Source of the DNA: Exilibacterium tricleocarpae
GTDB lineage: Bacteria > Pseudomonadota > Gammaproteobacteria > Pseudomonadales > Cellvibrionaceae
Assembly: GCF_007004655.1 (NCBI RefSeq)
Contig: NZ_ML660089.1
Coordinates: 310,001 to 374,000 of the forward strand
DNA length: 64,000 nucleotides
Direction: 5' to 3'
Shown here: piece by piece, positions 52,524 to 62,378 of the stretch
Layout: each line of letters starts with the position of its first letter
How positions within the stretch are numbered: the first letter of the stretch is position 1
The notes under the pieces: model-generated
Told to the model about the DNA's origin: nothing
What the model saw: the letters and a program-made list of their open reading frames with translations, nothing else
Databases searched by the model: none
Program-made: the position numbers and the translations under genes

Positions 52524-54104
52524 ATGGATTACAGTAAGTCTGCAGTCCTTTCTAGTATAGTTTGGACATATACATATAAAATTTTTATCCAACTAGCCTC
52601 AATAGTTACACAGCTTTTGGTGATCCGCCACCTGTCTGTATCTGAATTTGGTTCTTTCAGTTTAGTTGCTAGCATAGCTACTTTGTTGGGAGCTGCAAGT
52701 GTTACTCCGATAGGGTGTGTCTTAGCAAGGTACATCCCGGAATATGCCCGTTTCGAGGACTATTTCAGAATTAAGTCGCTATTTGTATATTCCTGTTTTC
52801 TGTCTGTCGTGTCCATTTTTCTTATACTACTTCTAATAAATATTTATTCCTCAATTTTTATTGGTTTTTTAAATTTTCCGTACTTTGACGATGTGTTAAT
52901 TCCCATTTGTTTTTATATAGCTTTAGCGCTGCTAAATATATTAATAGCTGCAACTCTTACTTCTATGATGCTTCACGGGAAATTGGCGAAGCTCTATATT
53001 GTTCAGTCGTTAGTTACTACGGCACTTAATTTGAGCATATTGCCGTGGATTAATTTATCACTTTTGTTGTTAGTAAGTTCTTTAGGGTTTGTAACTGTAG
53101 TAGTTCCCGGTGCAGTGATTGTTACCCGCTATATTATACGTCTAAAAAGAAGCACCGATAACATGCAATATATACAGAAGAGAAAAAGTAATCGCTTCAG
53201 AGTGTACAAGTATGGGTTTTTTAGCCTAGGTAATGAATTTGGATCAGCTGTTGTCGGTAAAGTCTCTAGCTTGATAGTTGCCTCTGCGACCTTGAACCCT
53301 ATACAGGTAGGGCTACTTTCAGTGGGGTATCGACTTTATCAAATGCTGTTTCAGCTTATACCTTTAAAAGAATTAAATGCGGTGTTTAGGCCTGCAATGG
53401 TCAATCGCTTCGGGTCAGAGAAACAAGTTAGTGAAGAAGCTAATAGTATTGCAAATCTGATGACCAAAATACTGCTTTGTATTTTTGGCGTGCCTATAAT
53501 CTATTTGGTTGCTTTTAGCGATATTTTTGTATCATTAATATTTGGAAGCCAGTATTCTAATTCTTGGTTAGTCGTTTCAGTGGTCCTCCTTGGGGGGTTA
53601 ACGGTTTCGTTATTTTATTCTACAGGCCTGATGGCTGTAGTATTAGAACGGATCGACTTGGCAATGTACTGTAAGCTGATTGTCTTGATTACGCTCCCTT
53701 TAAGTGTCGTTTGCGCCAAGGTCTATGGTATATTAGGCATTGTTATTATTACACTTTTTGGTGACTTCGCGCGCAATTATCTCCTGTATAGATTACTTAG
53801 TGGAAAATATGGCCTGAAGATCAAATGGTATGAGCTCAAAGGAGTTGTTGTTTATTTTGGTTTGCTTGCCTTGTTTTGTATCTTATTTCGATCATTGAGT
53901 GTATACAACGTCTGGGTATTTATAGGAATTACGGGAATCTATTTTTTAATTGCTTTTGTTTTTTCTTTTGTTAGCAAGATTTTTACAGATAAAGATTCGC
54001 TATTTTTAAAGCGTTTTCTTTCAGTGTCTAGTTATGGGCAGAAAATTATTTTGTTTTTTGAGATTTTTAATGACTTTATGAATTTTTTTAGAGGAAGGTT
54101 TTAA
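52524..54104 (+). CDS. wzx: Wzx-type polysaccharide flippase
   Basis: This 526-residue membrane protein has about 12-14 helices over its length and belongs to the oligosaccharide flippase (MATE-like/Wzx) superfamily, which moves lipid-linked O units to the outer leaflet. Its N-terminus has the usual VWTYTYKIFIQLASIVTQLL and VIRHLSVSEFGSFSLVASIA. Flippases are poorly conserved, so the call rests on topology, this N-terminal pattern and the context. Its TAA overlaps the next ATG. Confidence 0.82.
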   Translation: MDYSKSAVLSSIVWTYTYKIFIQLASIVTQLLVIRHLSVSEFGSFSLVASIATLLGAASVTPIGCVLARYIPEYARFEDYFRIKSLFVYSCFLSVVSIFLILLLINIYSSIFIGFLNFPYFDDVLIPICFYIALALLNILIAATLTSMMLHGKLAKLYIVQSLVTTALNLSILPWINLSLLLLVSSLGFVTVVVPGAVIVTRYIIRLKRSTDNMQYIQKRKSNRFRVYKYGFFSLGNEFGSAVVGKVSSLIVASATLNPIQVGLLSVGYRLYQMLFQLIPLKELNAVFRPAMVNRFGSEKQVSEEANSIANLMTKILLCIFGVPIIYLVAFSDIFVSLIFGSQYSNSWLVVSVVLLGGLTVSLFYSTGLMAVVLERIDLAMYCKLIVLITLPLSVVCAKVYGILGIVIITLFGDFARNYLLYRLLSGKYGLKIKWYELKGVVVYFGLLALFCILFRSLSVYNVWVFIGITGIYFLIAFVFSFVSKIFTDKDSLFLKRFLSVSSYGQKIILFFEIFNDFMNFFRGRF

Positions 54105-55285
54105 TGCAGAAAAAAATACTTGTAGATGGTTTGAGTGCGCTAACGGACGGTAATGTGGCGCTTTACTATCGATTAAAAAGATATGGATTTGATCATCTGC
54201 TCGCCTATAGAAGTGCTGATCGGCTTCCTTCTCCTGCTTTGCAAGTTCGCACAAAAAAATTTTCCGCTAACTACTTTATTGAGTTCTTTCAGTTTGTTTT
54301 TTTACTGATAAAGGAAAAGCCTGACCTTGTTGAGTTCTATCTGCATCAGTTTGGACGCTTGGGTGTTCTGTTTGAGATTTTGAAGATAGGCTCTTGTCTG
54401 TTTTTTCGTACTCCTATTACAGTCATTTGTACTGGTAGAGAGTTGTTAGACTTTGGGAGAAGTAGATTTTTAAAAGACTTATCCGTAAAGCTGGCACTTA
54501 GATGTTCAAAGAGGTTTCAAATAAAGGAAAGCTATATGCTTTCTAAACTTGATGAATTTGATATAGTGCCGAGAGAAAAAGCTAAGTTTATACACAACGG
54601 GGTATTTGAAGGCCTATCCAAATGTCAATTTAAAAAAAGCAAAGACCAGAAAGTTGTTTTGTTCTTCAACTCCTTTAAGGTCTGGAGGAATGTTGACCTT
54701 CTCGCGGAGGCTGCATTAGAGTTAGTGAGAAGACGAAATGACGTTGTTTTTCTTCTTGTAGGGGCTAGGAACCGTAATGAAGTCGATAGTGTATCTAACA
54801 TAGTTCAGAGAATTTCGCCGCAGGACAGATGGCGGGTTCAAATTCACCAGATGAATGATAACAGAGAATTTTATTATGGTCTGGCGGATTTGTTTGTTCT
54901 TCCTGCTGACTTAGTTTGGTTAAATAATTCTGTATTAGAGGCTATGCTTTTGGAAGTCCCCGTCTTACTCCCTGATGTCGAATGGGTGGATAAGATAGTT
55001 GCGGATGGGGTTTCTGGCTTTGTTCATGAGCATAAAAATCTGAGTTCGCTTGTAAGTAAGATAGATTATTTTTTAGATATAGATAAACAGAGTGTTAGTG
55101 CGATAGTTTCTCGTGCCAAAGCCGAAGTTCTTGATAAATTCGGTTCAGAAAAAAGAGCATATCTGCACAGTCTTTTTTATAAAACAGTTTTCACAGACTA
55201 TGAGGTGCCTTGTGGGATATTTGAAGGAGATAAAGTTAGGGTTCTCAGTCTTGATGAAATTAAAAAAGCGGTAGACGATACATAA
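54104..55285 (+). CDS. glycosyltransferase (GT4-like)
   Basis: The 393-residue protein looks like a GT-B glycosyltransferase of family 4. The C-terminal half has FFNSFKVWRNVDLLAEAALE, the acidic EX7E-like region with SVLEAMLLEVPVLLPDVEWV and a VADGVSGFVHEHKN end, while the N-terminal half is divergent. Donor and acceptor are unknown. Its ATG overlaps the flippase stop by one base, so the two are coupled. Confidence 0.75.
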   Translation: MQKKILVDGLSALTDGNVALYYRLKRYGFDHLLAYRSADRLPSPALQVRTKKFSANYFIEFFQFVFLLIKEKPDLVEFYLHQFGRLGVLFEILKIGSCLFFRTPITVICTGRELLDFGRSRFLKDLSVKLALRCSKRFQIKESYMLSKLDEFDIVPREKAKFIHNGVFEGLSKCQFKKSKDQKVVLFFNSFKVWRNVDLLAEAALELVRRRNDVVFLLVGARNRNEVDSVSNIVQRISPQDRWRVQIHQMNDNREFYYGLADLFVLPADLVWLNNSVLEAMLLEVPVLLPDVEWVDKIVADGVSGFVHEHKNLSSLVSKIDYFLDIDKQSVSAIVSRAKAEVLDKFGSEKRAYLHSLFYKTVFTDYEVPCGIFEGDKVRVLSLDEIKKAVDDT

Positions 55286-55636
55286 AGCGAATAACCATTT
55301 TTTGTGCGGTTAATATTATTTAACTATATTAAAGTTAGACCAATTTTTATATAGATAAAGGCAAGCAAATACTATTCAGACATTAGAACACAATAAAGTA
55401 GAGTGGCTTATGACGTTTTATAGTAGGAGGGGGCGATGTTTAAATTGGTTTTAGTGTTACGTTACTATTGGCGGCCAAAGGCCTACCCTATAGCTGTGTA
55501 AAAAGAAGAGTCGCTGCGAGACCGATCAAGAAAATGTGGTAGAAGTCTTTTTACGAATTAAAGTTTCGTTGGTTCGTTGTCTGGTTGGAGTTTTTAGGGC
55601 CAGCGTAAAAAACTGAGATCGCAGGAAAGTGATTAA
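55286..55636 (+). other. 351-bp gap with 21-codon open frame
   Basis: AT-rich and mostly featureless. It contains a short frame, 55436-55501, of 21 codons (MFKLVLVLRYYWRPKAYPIA) with a very good GGAGG at 55426-55430, five bases before its ATG. It could be a small protein or the start of a deleted glycosyltransferase. Confidence 0.4.
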
Positions 55637-56734
55637 ATGAAAATAGCATATCTTTCTAGCTCGACACTCCCGTCAACACAGGCAAATAGCGTGCATGTGA
55701 TGAAAATGTGTTCAGCACTTGCGAGTGAGGGGCACAACGTTACCTTAGTTGGACAACAGGGGCATACAAAAAAGAACAGCAGTATTTGGTCGAATTATGG
55801 AGTTAATAGCAATTTTGGTATTAAATTTGTTAAGCGTTTTGCTGGAAAGTTAGGTAGCGTACTCTATGGTGCTGGAGTGGCTTGGTATTTAACATCTCTT
55901 AAACCAACCTTACTATACGGCAGGTGTCCGCATAGCCTATTTTTTAGCTGTGGACTTGGAATTTCTTTTATTTATGAAGCTCATTCACTCCCAGGTAATC
56001 AATTTAGATATGGGCTGGAGCGGTTGTTGTTTTTAAATCCAAATTTCAAGCGCTTAATTGTTATAAGCAATGCGCTCAAACAGGCTTATTTGGAGAAATT
56101 TTCAGTTTTAAAAGGCAAGGATATAGTTGTTGCCCATGATGGAGCAGATGTAAGTAATGTACCAGGAGGTTGTAGAACTCGTAACAATAAAAGTGCAAAA
56201 CTAAAGGTGGGTTATGTCGGATCTCTCTATCCAGGAAAAGGAATGGAAGTCATTGCAAGATTAGCGAGAACAGCACCGGAGTATGAATATCACGTTGTTG
56301 GTGCTAATGGTCTTTTTGATAAATGGCGTCAGGAACTCGAAGAGAGAGTAATATTTCACGGGCAAGTGCAGGCTGCTTTAGTTCCAGAGCTTATGCAAAG
56401 TTTTGATATCCTTCTCCTACCCCCACAAAACAAAGTGGAAACAGCACAAGGTGGTGATATAGCACGCTTCATGTCCCCCCTAAAAATGTTTGAATATATG
56501 AGCGCTAGTCGCCCTATTGTTGCATCAGACTTACCTGTGATCCGTGAGGTTCTGGTCCACGAACATTCTGCCTTGCTTGTTGATCCTCGGGATATATTGG
56601 GGTGGTGTGCCGCATTAAGGAGGATATCTGACGATCCATTACTTGCAGAAAAAATGTCGAAAAATGCCTATGAAACTCTTCTTCGTTCTTACAGTTGGAG
56701 GGTAAGAGCTAAGTTGGTTATACCTTTGTTGTAA
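55637..56734 (+). CDS. glycosyltransferase family 4
   Basis: The 365-residue protein is a GT-B enzyme: N-terminal MKIAYLSSSTLPSTQANSVH, and a C-terminal half with VGYVGSLYPGKGMEVIARLA, LMQSFDILLLPPQNKV and MFEYMSASRPIVASDLPVIR, the donor-binding region of GT4. It adds one sugar of the O unit; which one cannot be told. It is followed by the polymerase gene. Confidence 0.85.
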   Translation: MKIAYLSSSTLPSTQANSVHVMKMCSALASEGHNVTLVGQQGHTKKNSSIWSNYGVNSNFGIKFVKRFAGKLGSVLYGAGVAWYLTSLKPTLLYGRCPHSLFFSCGLGISFIYEAHSLPGNQFRYGLERLLFLNPNFKRLIVISNALKQAYLEKFSVLKGKDIVVAHDGADVSNVPGGCRTRNNKSAKLKVGYVGSLYPGKGMEVIARLARTAPEYEYHVVGANGLFDKWRQELEERVIFHGQVQAALVPELMQSFDILLLPPQNKVETAQGGDIARFMSPLKMFEYMSASRPIVASDLPVIREVLVHEHSALLVDPRDILGWCAALRRISDDPLLAEKMSKNAYETLLRSYSWRVRAKLVIPLL

Positions 56735-56788
56735 TTACTTAATCATTCTTATTTTAGATTGTTAGGACTAAAGAGTTGGGAGGCTGTT

Positions 56789-58054
56789 TTGACTTACCTT
56801 GTGAAGAGAGCTTCTCTGGTTAATATTTTTATTGGATTTGCGGTGGCAATGTTTATATTGTCACCTTATTTTGCTATAAAAGGAGGAGTGCTGCACGGTG
56901 GCCTGATCGGTCTCTTCGCCTTGTTTTTATCAGCGCCAGGTGCCACGATCCGCTCATTACGGAATGAAAAACTGTATATAATAGGATTACTAGGGGTGGG
57001 AATAGGGTTCTATGCTATATTAATGGGCCTACTAAATGGAGCACCGGATTTCGATCATCTTAAAATTGGGTTGCAAATTCCTATCTACATAACCTTTGGT
57101 CACATCATAGGAAGAATCTGGTGGCGGGAGGGGTGTACTAACGATCAAGCTCATATACGATTAGCGAAATTCGTTTTAGCCACCGCTGTTATAAACAGCA
57201 TACTGATTATATTAAGTCACTATAATTCTGAGCTTAAAGCATTTTTGGAAGGAATGCTGGCGGAGACTGGCAACATCAAACACGCAGAACATCCGTTTAG
57301 GCATCGCGGACTTGCATCGGCTGGAGGTGCTAATCTTTCTCTTTTAAACGCTTTGATGGTTTGGATTGCTCTTGTCTTATCGGCAAGAGGTGAGCTGAAG
57401 CCAATTACCTCGATACTGTTATGTACGATACTTCTTTTCGCTACCCTCTATATCGGCAGAACTGGTCTGCTTCTCGGTATAGGATTTATTTCAATTTTTC
57501 TTTTGCTACTATTTTGTATGTTAAAGAGGAGGCGGCAAATTTTATCATGGGTCCTGGTTTTTACTATTGGGGGAATAGCTCTATTTCCCTTACTAGAACA
57601 ATTTGTCAGTAATACGGTGATGAAGTATTCTTTGTTTTTTCTCGAAGATGGTTTATCGAGTTTTAGAGAAGAAGGCACAACAGAGATTTTAAAAAAAATG
57701 TTGTTTCTTCCTGAGTCTTTGTGTCACTTGATAACAGGTGTTGGTGGGGTCCACAATGATCCCGCTAATAGACACTCAGACATTGGATATGTAAAAACGA
57801 TATTCGCTGTTGGGATTCCTCTTGCGTTTTTTATATATATAGCAATTGCTATAGCTTTTTCCAGGCTTGTGTTAAGCAAAAACCTTGTGTTCTATTTTCT
57901 GCCTATAGTCGGGGCTTTGTTTATCGCAGAGCTTAAAGAGCCTTTTTTGTATCACGGTTATTCTTCACGGTTTATTTGGTCGCTTTTTGGTTTAAGGTTA
58001 TTTTATTTGGGAACGCGTGTAGGAGTTGAACCAAGAGAAAGGTCTATTGTGTGA
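56789..58054 (+). CDS. wzy: Wzy-type O-antigen polymerase
   Basis: The product is a membrane protein of about 421 residues with roughly ten helices, a large periplasmic loop (about 150-200) and the O-antigen ligase/polymerase pattern HRGLASAGGANLSLLNALM in its loop. Wzy joins O units in the periplasm. The annotated frame extends to a TTG at 56759, but GGGAGG at 56778-56783 sits five bases before a TTG at 56789, giving MTYLVKRASLVNIF, which I prefer. WaaL ligase is the main alternative; context with Wzx favours Wzy. Confidence 0.75.
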   Translation: MTYLVKRASLVNIFIGFAVAMFILSPYFAIKGGVLHGGLIGLFALFLSAPGATIRSLRNEKLYIIGLLGVGIGFYAILMGLLNGAPDFDHLKIGLQIPIYITFGHIIGRIWWREGCTNDQAHIRLAKFVLATAVINSILIILSHYNSELKAFLEGMLAETGNIKHAEHPFRHRGLASAGGANLSLLNALMVWIALVLSARGELKPITSILLCTILLFATLYIGRTGLLLGIGFISIFLLLLFCMLKRRRQILSWVLVFTIGGIALFPLLEQFVSNTVMKYSLFFLEDGLSSFREEGTTEILKKMLFLPESLCHLITGVGGVHNDPANRHSDIGYVKTIFAVGIPLAFFIYIAIAIAFSRLVLSKNLVFYFLPIVGALFIAELKEPFLYHGYSSRFIWSLFGLRLFYLGTRVGVEPRERSIV

Positions 58055-58097
58055 ATGTGTGAAATTGGTAGAGCTGAGGTGCTAACGTAAGATAGCT

Positions 58098-59222
58098 ATG
58101 TACAAAGTCATTCATTTAATAACCGGTTTATCAACTGGTGGGGCGGAGCGGGCGCTTTGCAACGTGCTCCAAGGGGGGGTAAGCAAAGATTTCGATAACC
58201 TCGTTGTTTCTCTAACAGATGAAGGGACTGTGGGTGCATCAATTAGAGCGTTAGGCGTACCGGTAGCTACTTTAGGTATGCAGAGAGGAAGACCGTCTAT
58301 TTCAAGTGTATTCAAATTAAGGAATATTATCTATAAATTCCAACCTGATTTAATCCAAGGATGGATGTACCATGGTAATTTAGTGTCAACCTTTGCAAGT
58401 AAAATGGCTCGTAAGCAGACTAAAGTAGTTTGGAATATCCGACACTCAGTCTATAATATGAAGGATGAAAAACCCTCGACTAGGTTTATCATTTACTTAA
58501 ACCGCCTTTTTTCCACAGTTCCTGATACGATTCTTTATAACAGTCAAACATCACGACAGCAGCATGAGGCACTTGGCTTTTCGAAGTATAAGGGGAAAGT
58601 GCTTCCCAATGGCTTTGACTTGAAGCTTTTCTCTTACTCTCATAATACACGGTCGCGTATGCGGGAAGGTTTAGGGATCCCAGCCAACTCATTTGTTGTA
58701 GGTCATGTGGCACGTTTTCACCCGATGAAGAATCACATGAGTTTTTTGAAAGTAACCACTTCCCTTGTTTCTCGTTACCCTGGCTTGTATGTTGTACTAT
58801 GTGGCCGAGATGTCGTAATTGAAAATAGAGAGTTGAGTAGCTTGATCCCGGTAAGTTTAAGAAACAGATTCCGCCTGTTAGGTGAGCGTAATGACATTCC
58901 TGGTGTTATGAGCGTTATGGATATTTTTTGTCAAAGTTCTTGGTCTGAAGCGTTTCCCAATGTCCTTGGCGAGGCAATGGCCTCTAGCCTCCCTTGTGTT
59001 GCCACCGATGTTGGCGATAGTGCAAGCATCGTTGGTGACTCTGGTATAATTGTCCCACCGCGAGATGAAGCCGCTTTGGAAGCGGGCATCGAAAAGTTGC
59101 TTTTGGCTTCGGACGAAGAAAGATCCTTTTTGAAGGTTAGGGCGAAAGAGAAGATTCACAAATGCTATGCGTTGAATAATGTAGTAGTTGGTTATAAATC
59201 GCTTTATAGAGATTTACTGTAA
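58098..59222 (+). CDS. glycosyltransferase family 4
   Basis: The 374-residue protein is a typical GT4 enzyme: MYKVIHLITGLSTGGAERAL, then GWMYHGNLVSTFA, KVLPNGFDLKLFS, and the donor region FCQSSWSEAFPNVLGEAMAS with the conserved E-x7-E. It forms one linkage of the O unit; the sugar is unknown. It follows the polymerase gene by 43 bases. Confidence 0.88.
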   Translation: MYKVIHLITGLSTGGAERALCNVLQGGVSKDFDNLVVSLTDEGTVGASIRALGVPVATLGMQRGRPSISSVFKLRNIIYKFQPDLIQGWMYHGNLVSTFASKMARKQTKVVWNIRHSVYNMKDEKPSTRFIIYLNRLFSTVPDTILYNSQTSRQQHEALGFSKYKGKVLPNGFDLKLFSYSHNTRSRMREGLGIPANSFVVGHVARFHPMKNHMSFLKVTTSLVSRYPGLYVVLCGRDVVIENRELSSLIPVSLRNRFRLLGERNDIPGVMSVMDIFCQSSWSEAFPNVLGEAMASSLPCVATDVGDSASIVGDSGIIVPPRDEAALEAGIEKLLLASDEERSFLKVRAKEKIHKCYALNNVVVGYKSLYRDLL

Positions 59223-59335
59223 GATTTTTTTCTTTCGCGTTTTCGCTATTTATTTGAGTAAAGTAGATCCTAGCTGGTATTGAAAAGCAGATTTAGCTGT
59301 ACTATTTCGATAAAGTTTTTTTGAGAACTGTATAA

Positions 59336-60463
59336 TTGAAAACTAAGTTAATCTTTTTTGTTACAGAAGACTGGTATTTTTGTTCTCATCGTTTGCCGAT
59401 AGCCCGGGCAGCCAAAAAAAATGGTTACGATGTGATAGTGGCAACTCGCGTCCGGCAACATGGTGATGTCATAGAGAAAGAAGGTTTTCGGCTGTTGCCA
59501 CTGACATTGAGTCGACGTAGCATAAATCCCCTCAGCGAACTAGCACTTCTACTTGAGATCATTCGTATATATAGGAAAGAAAAACCGGATATAGTTCACC
59601 ATGTTGCTCTGAAGCCTGTTATATACGGTAGTATAGCTACAAAATTCTTGAAAAATGTGAAAGTTGTTAATGCAGTTGCGGGTCTTGGTTTTATATTTAG
59701 TTCTAATCGCCCGTTGGCTCGAATACTTAGGCCGGTAATAAAGTTTGTTTATAGTAGGCTATTTAGAAATTCCAATAGTGTCGTAATCGTCCAGAATCCA
59801 GAAGATCAACAGTTACTGCTTCAGTCTCTCTCTGTTCCGGACGCGAGAGTAAAGCTAATTAGTGGTTCCGGAGTCGATATTAAGCAATTTAAAAATCTGA
59901 GGGAGCCCAGCGGACCTATGGTGGTAACTTTGGTGTCGAGGATGTTATGGGATAAAGGTGTTGGAGAGTTTGTTAATGCAACAAAAATACTTAAAGAGAA
60001 TGGCCTTAGTTTTAGGGCTCTATTAGTAGGTAAACCTGATTCTGAAAACCCAGCATCGGTTAGTCGAGAGCAGCTATTAAGGTGGCAGGAGTCGGGATTG
60101 ATTGAGTGGTGCGGCCATCGGAACGACATACCGGCGGTTTGGGCGGAGTCCCATATTGCAGTTTTACCTAGCTATTACGGCGAGGGTGTTCCCAAAAGCC
60201 TTATCGAGGCTGCTGCTAGTGGTCGGGCGATCGTCACGACCGATATGCCGGGTTGTCGTGAGATAGTGAGAAATAATAGGAATGGACTTTTAGTACCCCC
60301 TCGAGATGTAGTCGCTTTAGCATCAGCCCTCGAAAAACTGATGGTAAACGAGTTTCAACGTAAAGAAATGGGAAAGTGCGGACGTCAGATAGTTGAGCAA
60401 GAGTTTTCTGAGGAGCTTGTCGTGGCCGCTTCATTAGATCTTTATAAAAGGTTGCTAAGCTAA
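59336..60463 (+). CDS. glycosyltransferase family 4
   Basis: The 375-residue protein is a GT4 enzyme of the group with start KTKLIFFVTEDWYFCSHRLP and the loop VVNAVAGLGFIFSSN, related to PglA-like first transferases that act on an initial undecaprenyl-linked HexNAc. The donor site is in LPSYYGEGVPKSLIEAAASG. The only start available is TTG at 59336. It overlaps the epimerase gene by one base (TAATG), and this pairing recurs in clusters that start with a PglC-type enzyme. Confidence 0.85.
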   Translation: MKTKLIFFVTEDWYFCSHRLPIARAAKKNGYDVIVATRVRQHGDVIEKEGFRLLPLTLSRRSINPLSELALLLEIIRIYRKEKPDIVHHVALKPVIYGSIATKFLKNVKVVNAVAGLGFIFSSNRPLARILRPVIKFVYSRLFRNSNSVVIVQNPEDQQLLLQSLSVPDARVKLISGSGVDIKQFKNLREPSGPMVVTLVSRMLWDKGVGEFVNATKILKENGLSFRALLVGKPDSENPASVSREQLLRWQESGLIEWCGHRNDIPAVWAESHIAVLPSYYGEGVPKSLIEAAASGRAIVTTDMPGCREIVRNNRNGLLVPPRDVVALASALEKLMVNEFQRKEMGKCGRQIVEQEFSEELVVAASLDLYKRLLS

Positions 60464-61416
60464 TGCGCGTGCTTGTGACAGGAGCCAATGGCTTTATCGG
60501 TAGAACTTTGTGCCAGCAGTTAGTAAAAACTGGGCTTAGAGTGAGTGCTTCAGTTCGTTCACCAGAAGGTAAACTAAGTCTTCCCGACATCACAGATTTT
60601 GTGGTGGGTGATATCACCGCCCATACTGATTGGGGTAAAGCGCTTGCTAATAATGATGCCTTGATTCATTTGGCTGCTAGAGTTCATACTATGCAGGATA
60701 GCGCTGACGACTCGCTTGACATTTTTAGGACAACAAATGTCCAGGGCACGATAAACCTAGCCAAGCAGGCAGCTAATGCAGGGATTAAACGATTTGTTTA
60801 TGTTAGTAGTATTAAAGTCAACGGAGAGAGCAGTGCTACGCCATTTTCTCACAATCAGGTAGCTGCTCCCGAGGAGCCCTATGCTATATCAAAACAGGAG
60901 GCAGAAATAGGGCTTAAAGAACTATCGCAAAAGTTAGGTCTAGAAATTGTTATTATTCGGCCTCCATTAGTCTATGGTCCGGGTGTAAAGGGAAATATCC
61001 AGACATTGGCTAAAATGATTAAGAGGGGAAATCCTTTACCGTTGGGCATGGTAAACAACAGAAGAAGTCTGATTAGTGTTTATAACTTGGTGGATTTGAT
61101 GAGGGTTTGCCTTACCAATCCTCATGCTGCAGGGCAGACTTTTTTGGCGTCTGACGATCGAACGATTTCGACTAAACAGCTCGTGAAATACCTTTCTAAG
61201 GGATTGCAGCGAAAAGTAGTTTTGCTACCAGTTCCTATTATAGTTTTGAAAACTTTTGCCAGCTTTTTGGGTAAGGCAGAACTTGTAAATCGACTAGCCG
61301 GTGATCTTGAGGTCGACATTTCGTATACTAAACATAAATTGGATTGGGTACCTCCCTACACAGTTGAGGAGTCATTCTCTATGATGTTCCATAATGAAGA
61401 ATGTACAAAGCGGTAA
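60463..61416 (+). CDS. NAD-dependent sugar epimerase/4-reductase (WbpK/WbpV-like)
   Basis: The 317-residue protein is an extended short-chain dehydrogenase: MRVLVTGANGFIGRTLCQQL (NAD site), VYVSSIKVNGESS, and the catalytic Y-x3-K in EPYAISKQEAEIG. It resembles WbpK/WbpV-type enzymes that reduce or epimerise UDP-4-keto HexNAc to QuiNAc or FucNAc. Such an enzyme needs a WbpM-type dehydratase, probably further downstream. The exact product is not decidable. Confidence 0.82.
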   Translation: MRVLVTGANGFIGRTLCQQLVKTGLRVSASVRSPEGKLSLPDITDFVVGDITAHTDWGKALANNDALIHLAARVHTMQDSADDSLDIFRTTNVQGTINLAKQAANAGIKRFVYVSSIKVNGESSATPFSHNQVAAPEEPYAISKQEAEIGLKELSQKLGLEIVIIRPPLVYGPGVKGNIQTLAKMIKRGNPLPLGMVNNRRSLISVYNLVDLMRVCLTNPHAAGQTFLASDDRTISTKQLVKYLSKGLQRKVVLLPVPIIVLKTFASFLGKAELVNRLAGDLEVDISYTKHKLDWVPPYTVEESFSMMFHNEECTKR

Positions 61417-62378
61417 TGGTAGGTTAACAAGCGGAGCCCTGATAGAATCAACAGAGCGCTGTTGTAAAAACCCTATAACCTTTGACAAAAAAAACAGTGA
61501 TAGTCAATTGTTTATGATGACAGATAAATCGAGCTCGCCAAACACATTTTATGCGTGAATACAATCCAGGCTCTCCGGAGCCAATTTTATCAGACCAACG
61601 GTCTGAACTATAACCGATTCGTCTATTGGTGACAGAAGCTTCACAAAAAAGTGAGATCAAGCCGACCGGGCTGGACAAACGTGGAGGCACGCAGGTTCTT
61701 TGTCGATCCAGCCAGACAGAGAGCCTCTTTCTAGCTCTACCCAGTGATTTGGTCCTTCGAGGCATTTGCTCTGACAACGTCGCCATTGTTCGAGAGTTAC
61801 TGGAGAGCATCTGATGGCCCGTCATTTCAGGCCGTCACTCGGAGGGTGTCAATACGTCGGTTTAATGGCGCTTAAAGCACAAGAGGTTAATGGGCATTAT
61901 TCTGAAAGTTGCATTACGTGGTCGAGATTACAAAGGTCGAAGCAAAGTTAGGATACTGTATGTTGGTTTACAATATTTTGCGCTTGATAGGGCAAAACGG
62001 GTTATTGAATCCATGCACACCGAAGCGTCAGAAAGCGAGGCAGATTTAATGTCTGTGGCGGCAATGCTTATTCGGTGTGCACAAGCCTGTCGACTGTATA
62101 TTAGCAGAGGTTGCCGATCCCGACATATATTAGACGAACTTTATGAGGTCTTAACATTTGCTTAGTGTGACAACGAACAATCAGTTCATCGGCCAAGCTG
62201 TTAGGTTAGCTTTAAAGGGTAAGTTTGTTAAAATGGTATAAAAAGCACAGATCTGATTGCGCTGAAGATACTTTCACGAAAAGTGGGTTGAGGTCAGAAC
62301 TCGTTGACGCAGAGTGTAGCAGCAATGTTACAAAATCACGGGCTCAGGCTAAATTGTTAACCACATAAGAGAAGAGTA
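61417..62378 (+). other. 962-bp gap, probable gene remnants
   Basis: Between the epimerase and the methyltransferase I recognise no intact gene. Short frames exist (61626-61814; 61890-62165) with no strong ribosome site. The 61890-62165 frame gives 91 residues including SEADLMSVAAMLIRCAQACR; I do not recognise it. The stretch is likely a decayed insertion or lost gene. Confidence 0.45.
61890..62165 (+). CDS. unrecognised 91-residue open frame
   Basis: An open frame in the gap described above. It contains a basic start (LKVALRGRDYKGRSKVRIL) and a helical, Cys-containing end (LIRCAQACRLYISRGCRSRH). No domain is recognised; it could be a remnant or spurious. Confidence 0.25.
   Translation: MGIILKVALRGRDYKGRSKVRILYVGLQYFALDRAKRVIESMHTEASESEADLMSVAAMLIRCAQACRLYISRGCRSRHILDELYEVLTFA

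Noticed and set aside
61448-61825. Reverse-strand 125-codon frame in the gap after the epimerase
   Set aside because: No ribosome site and no recognisable motif; composition is not coding-like.
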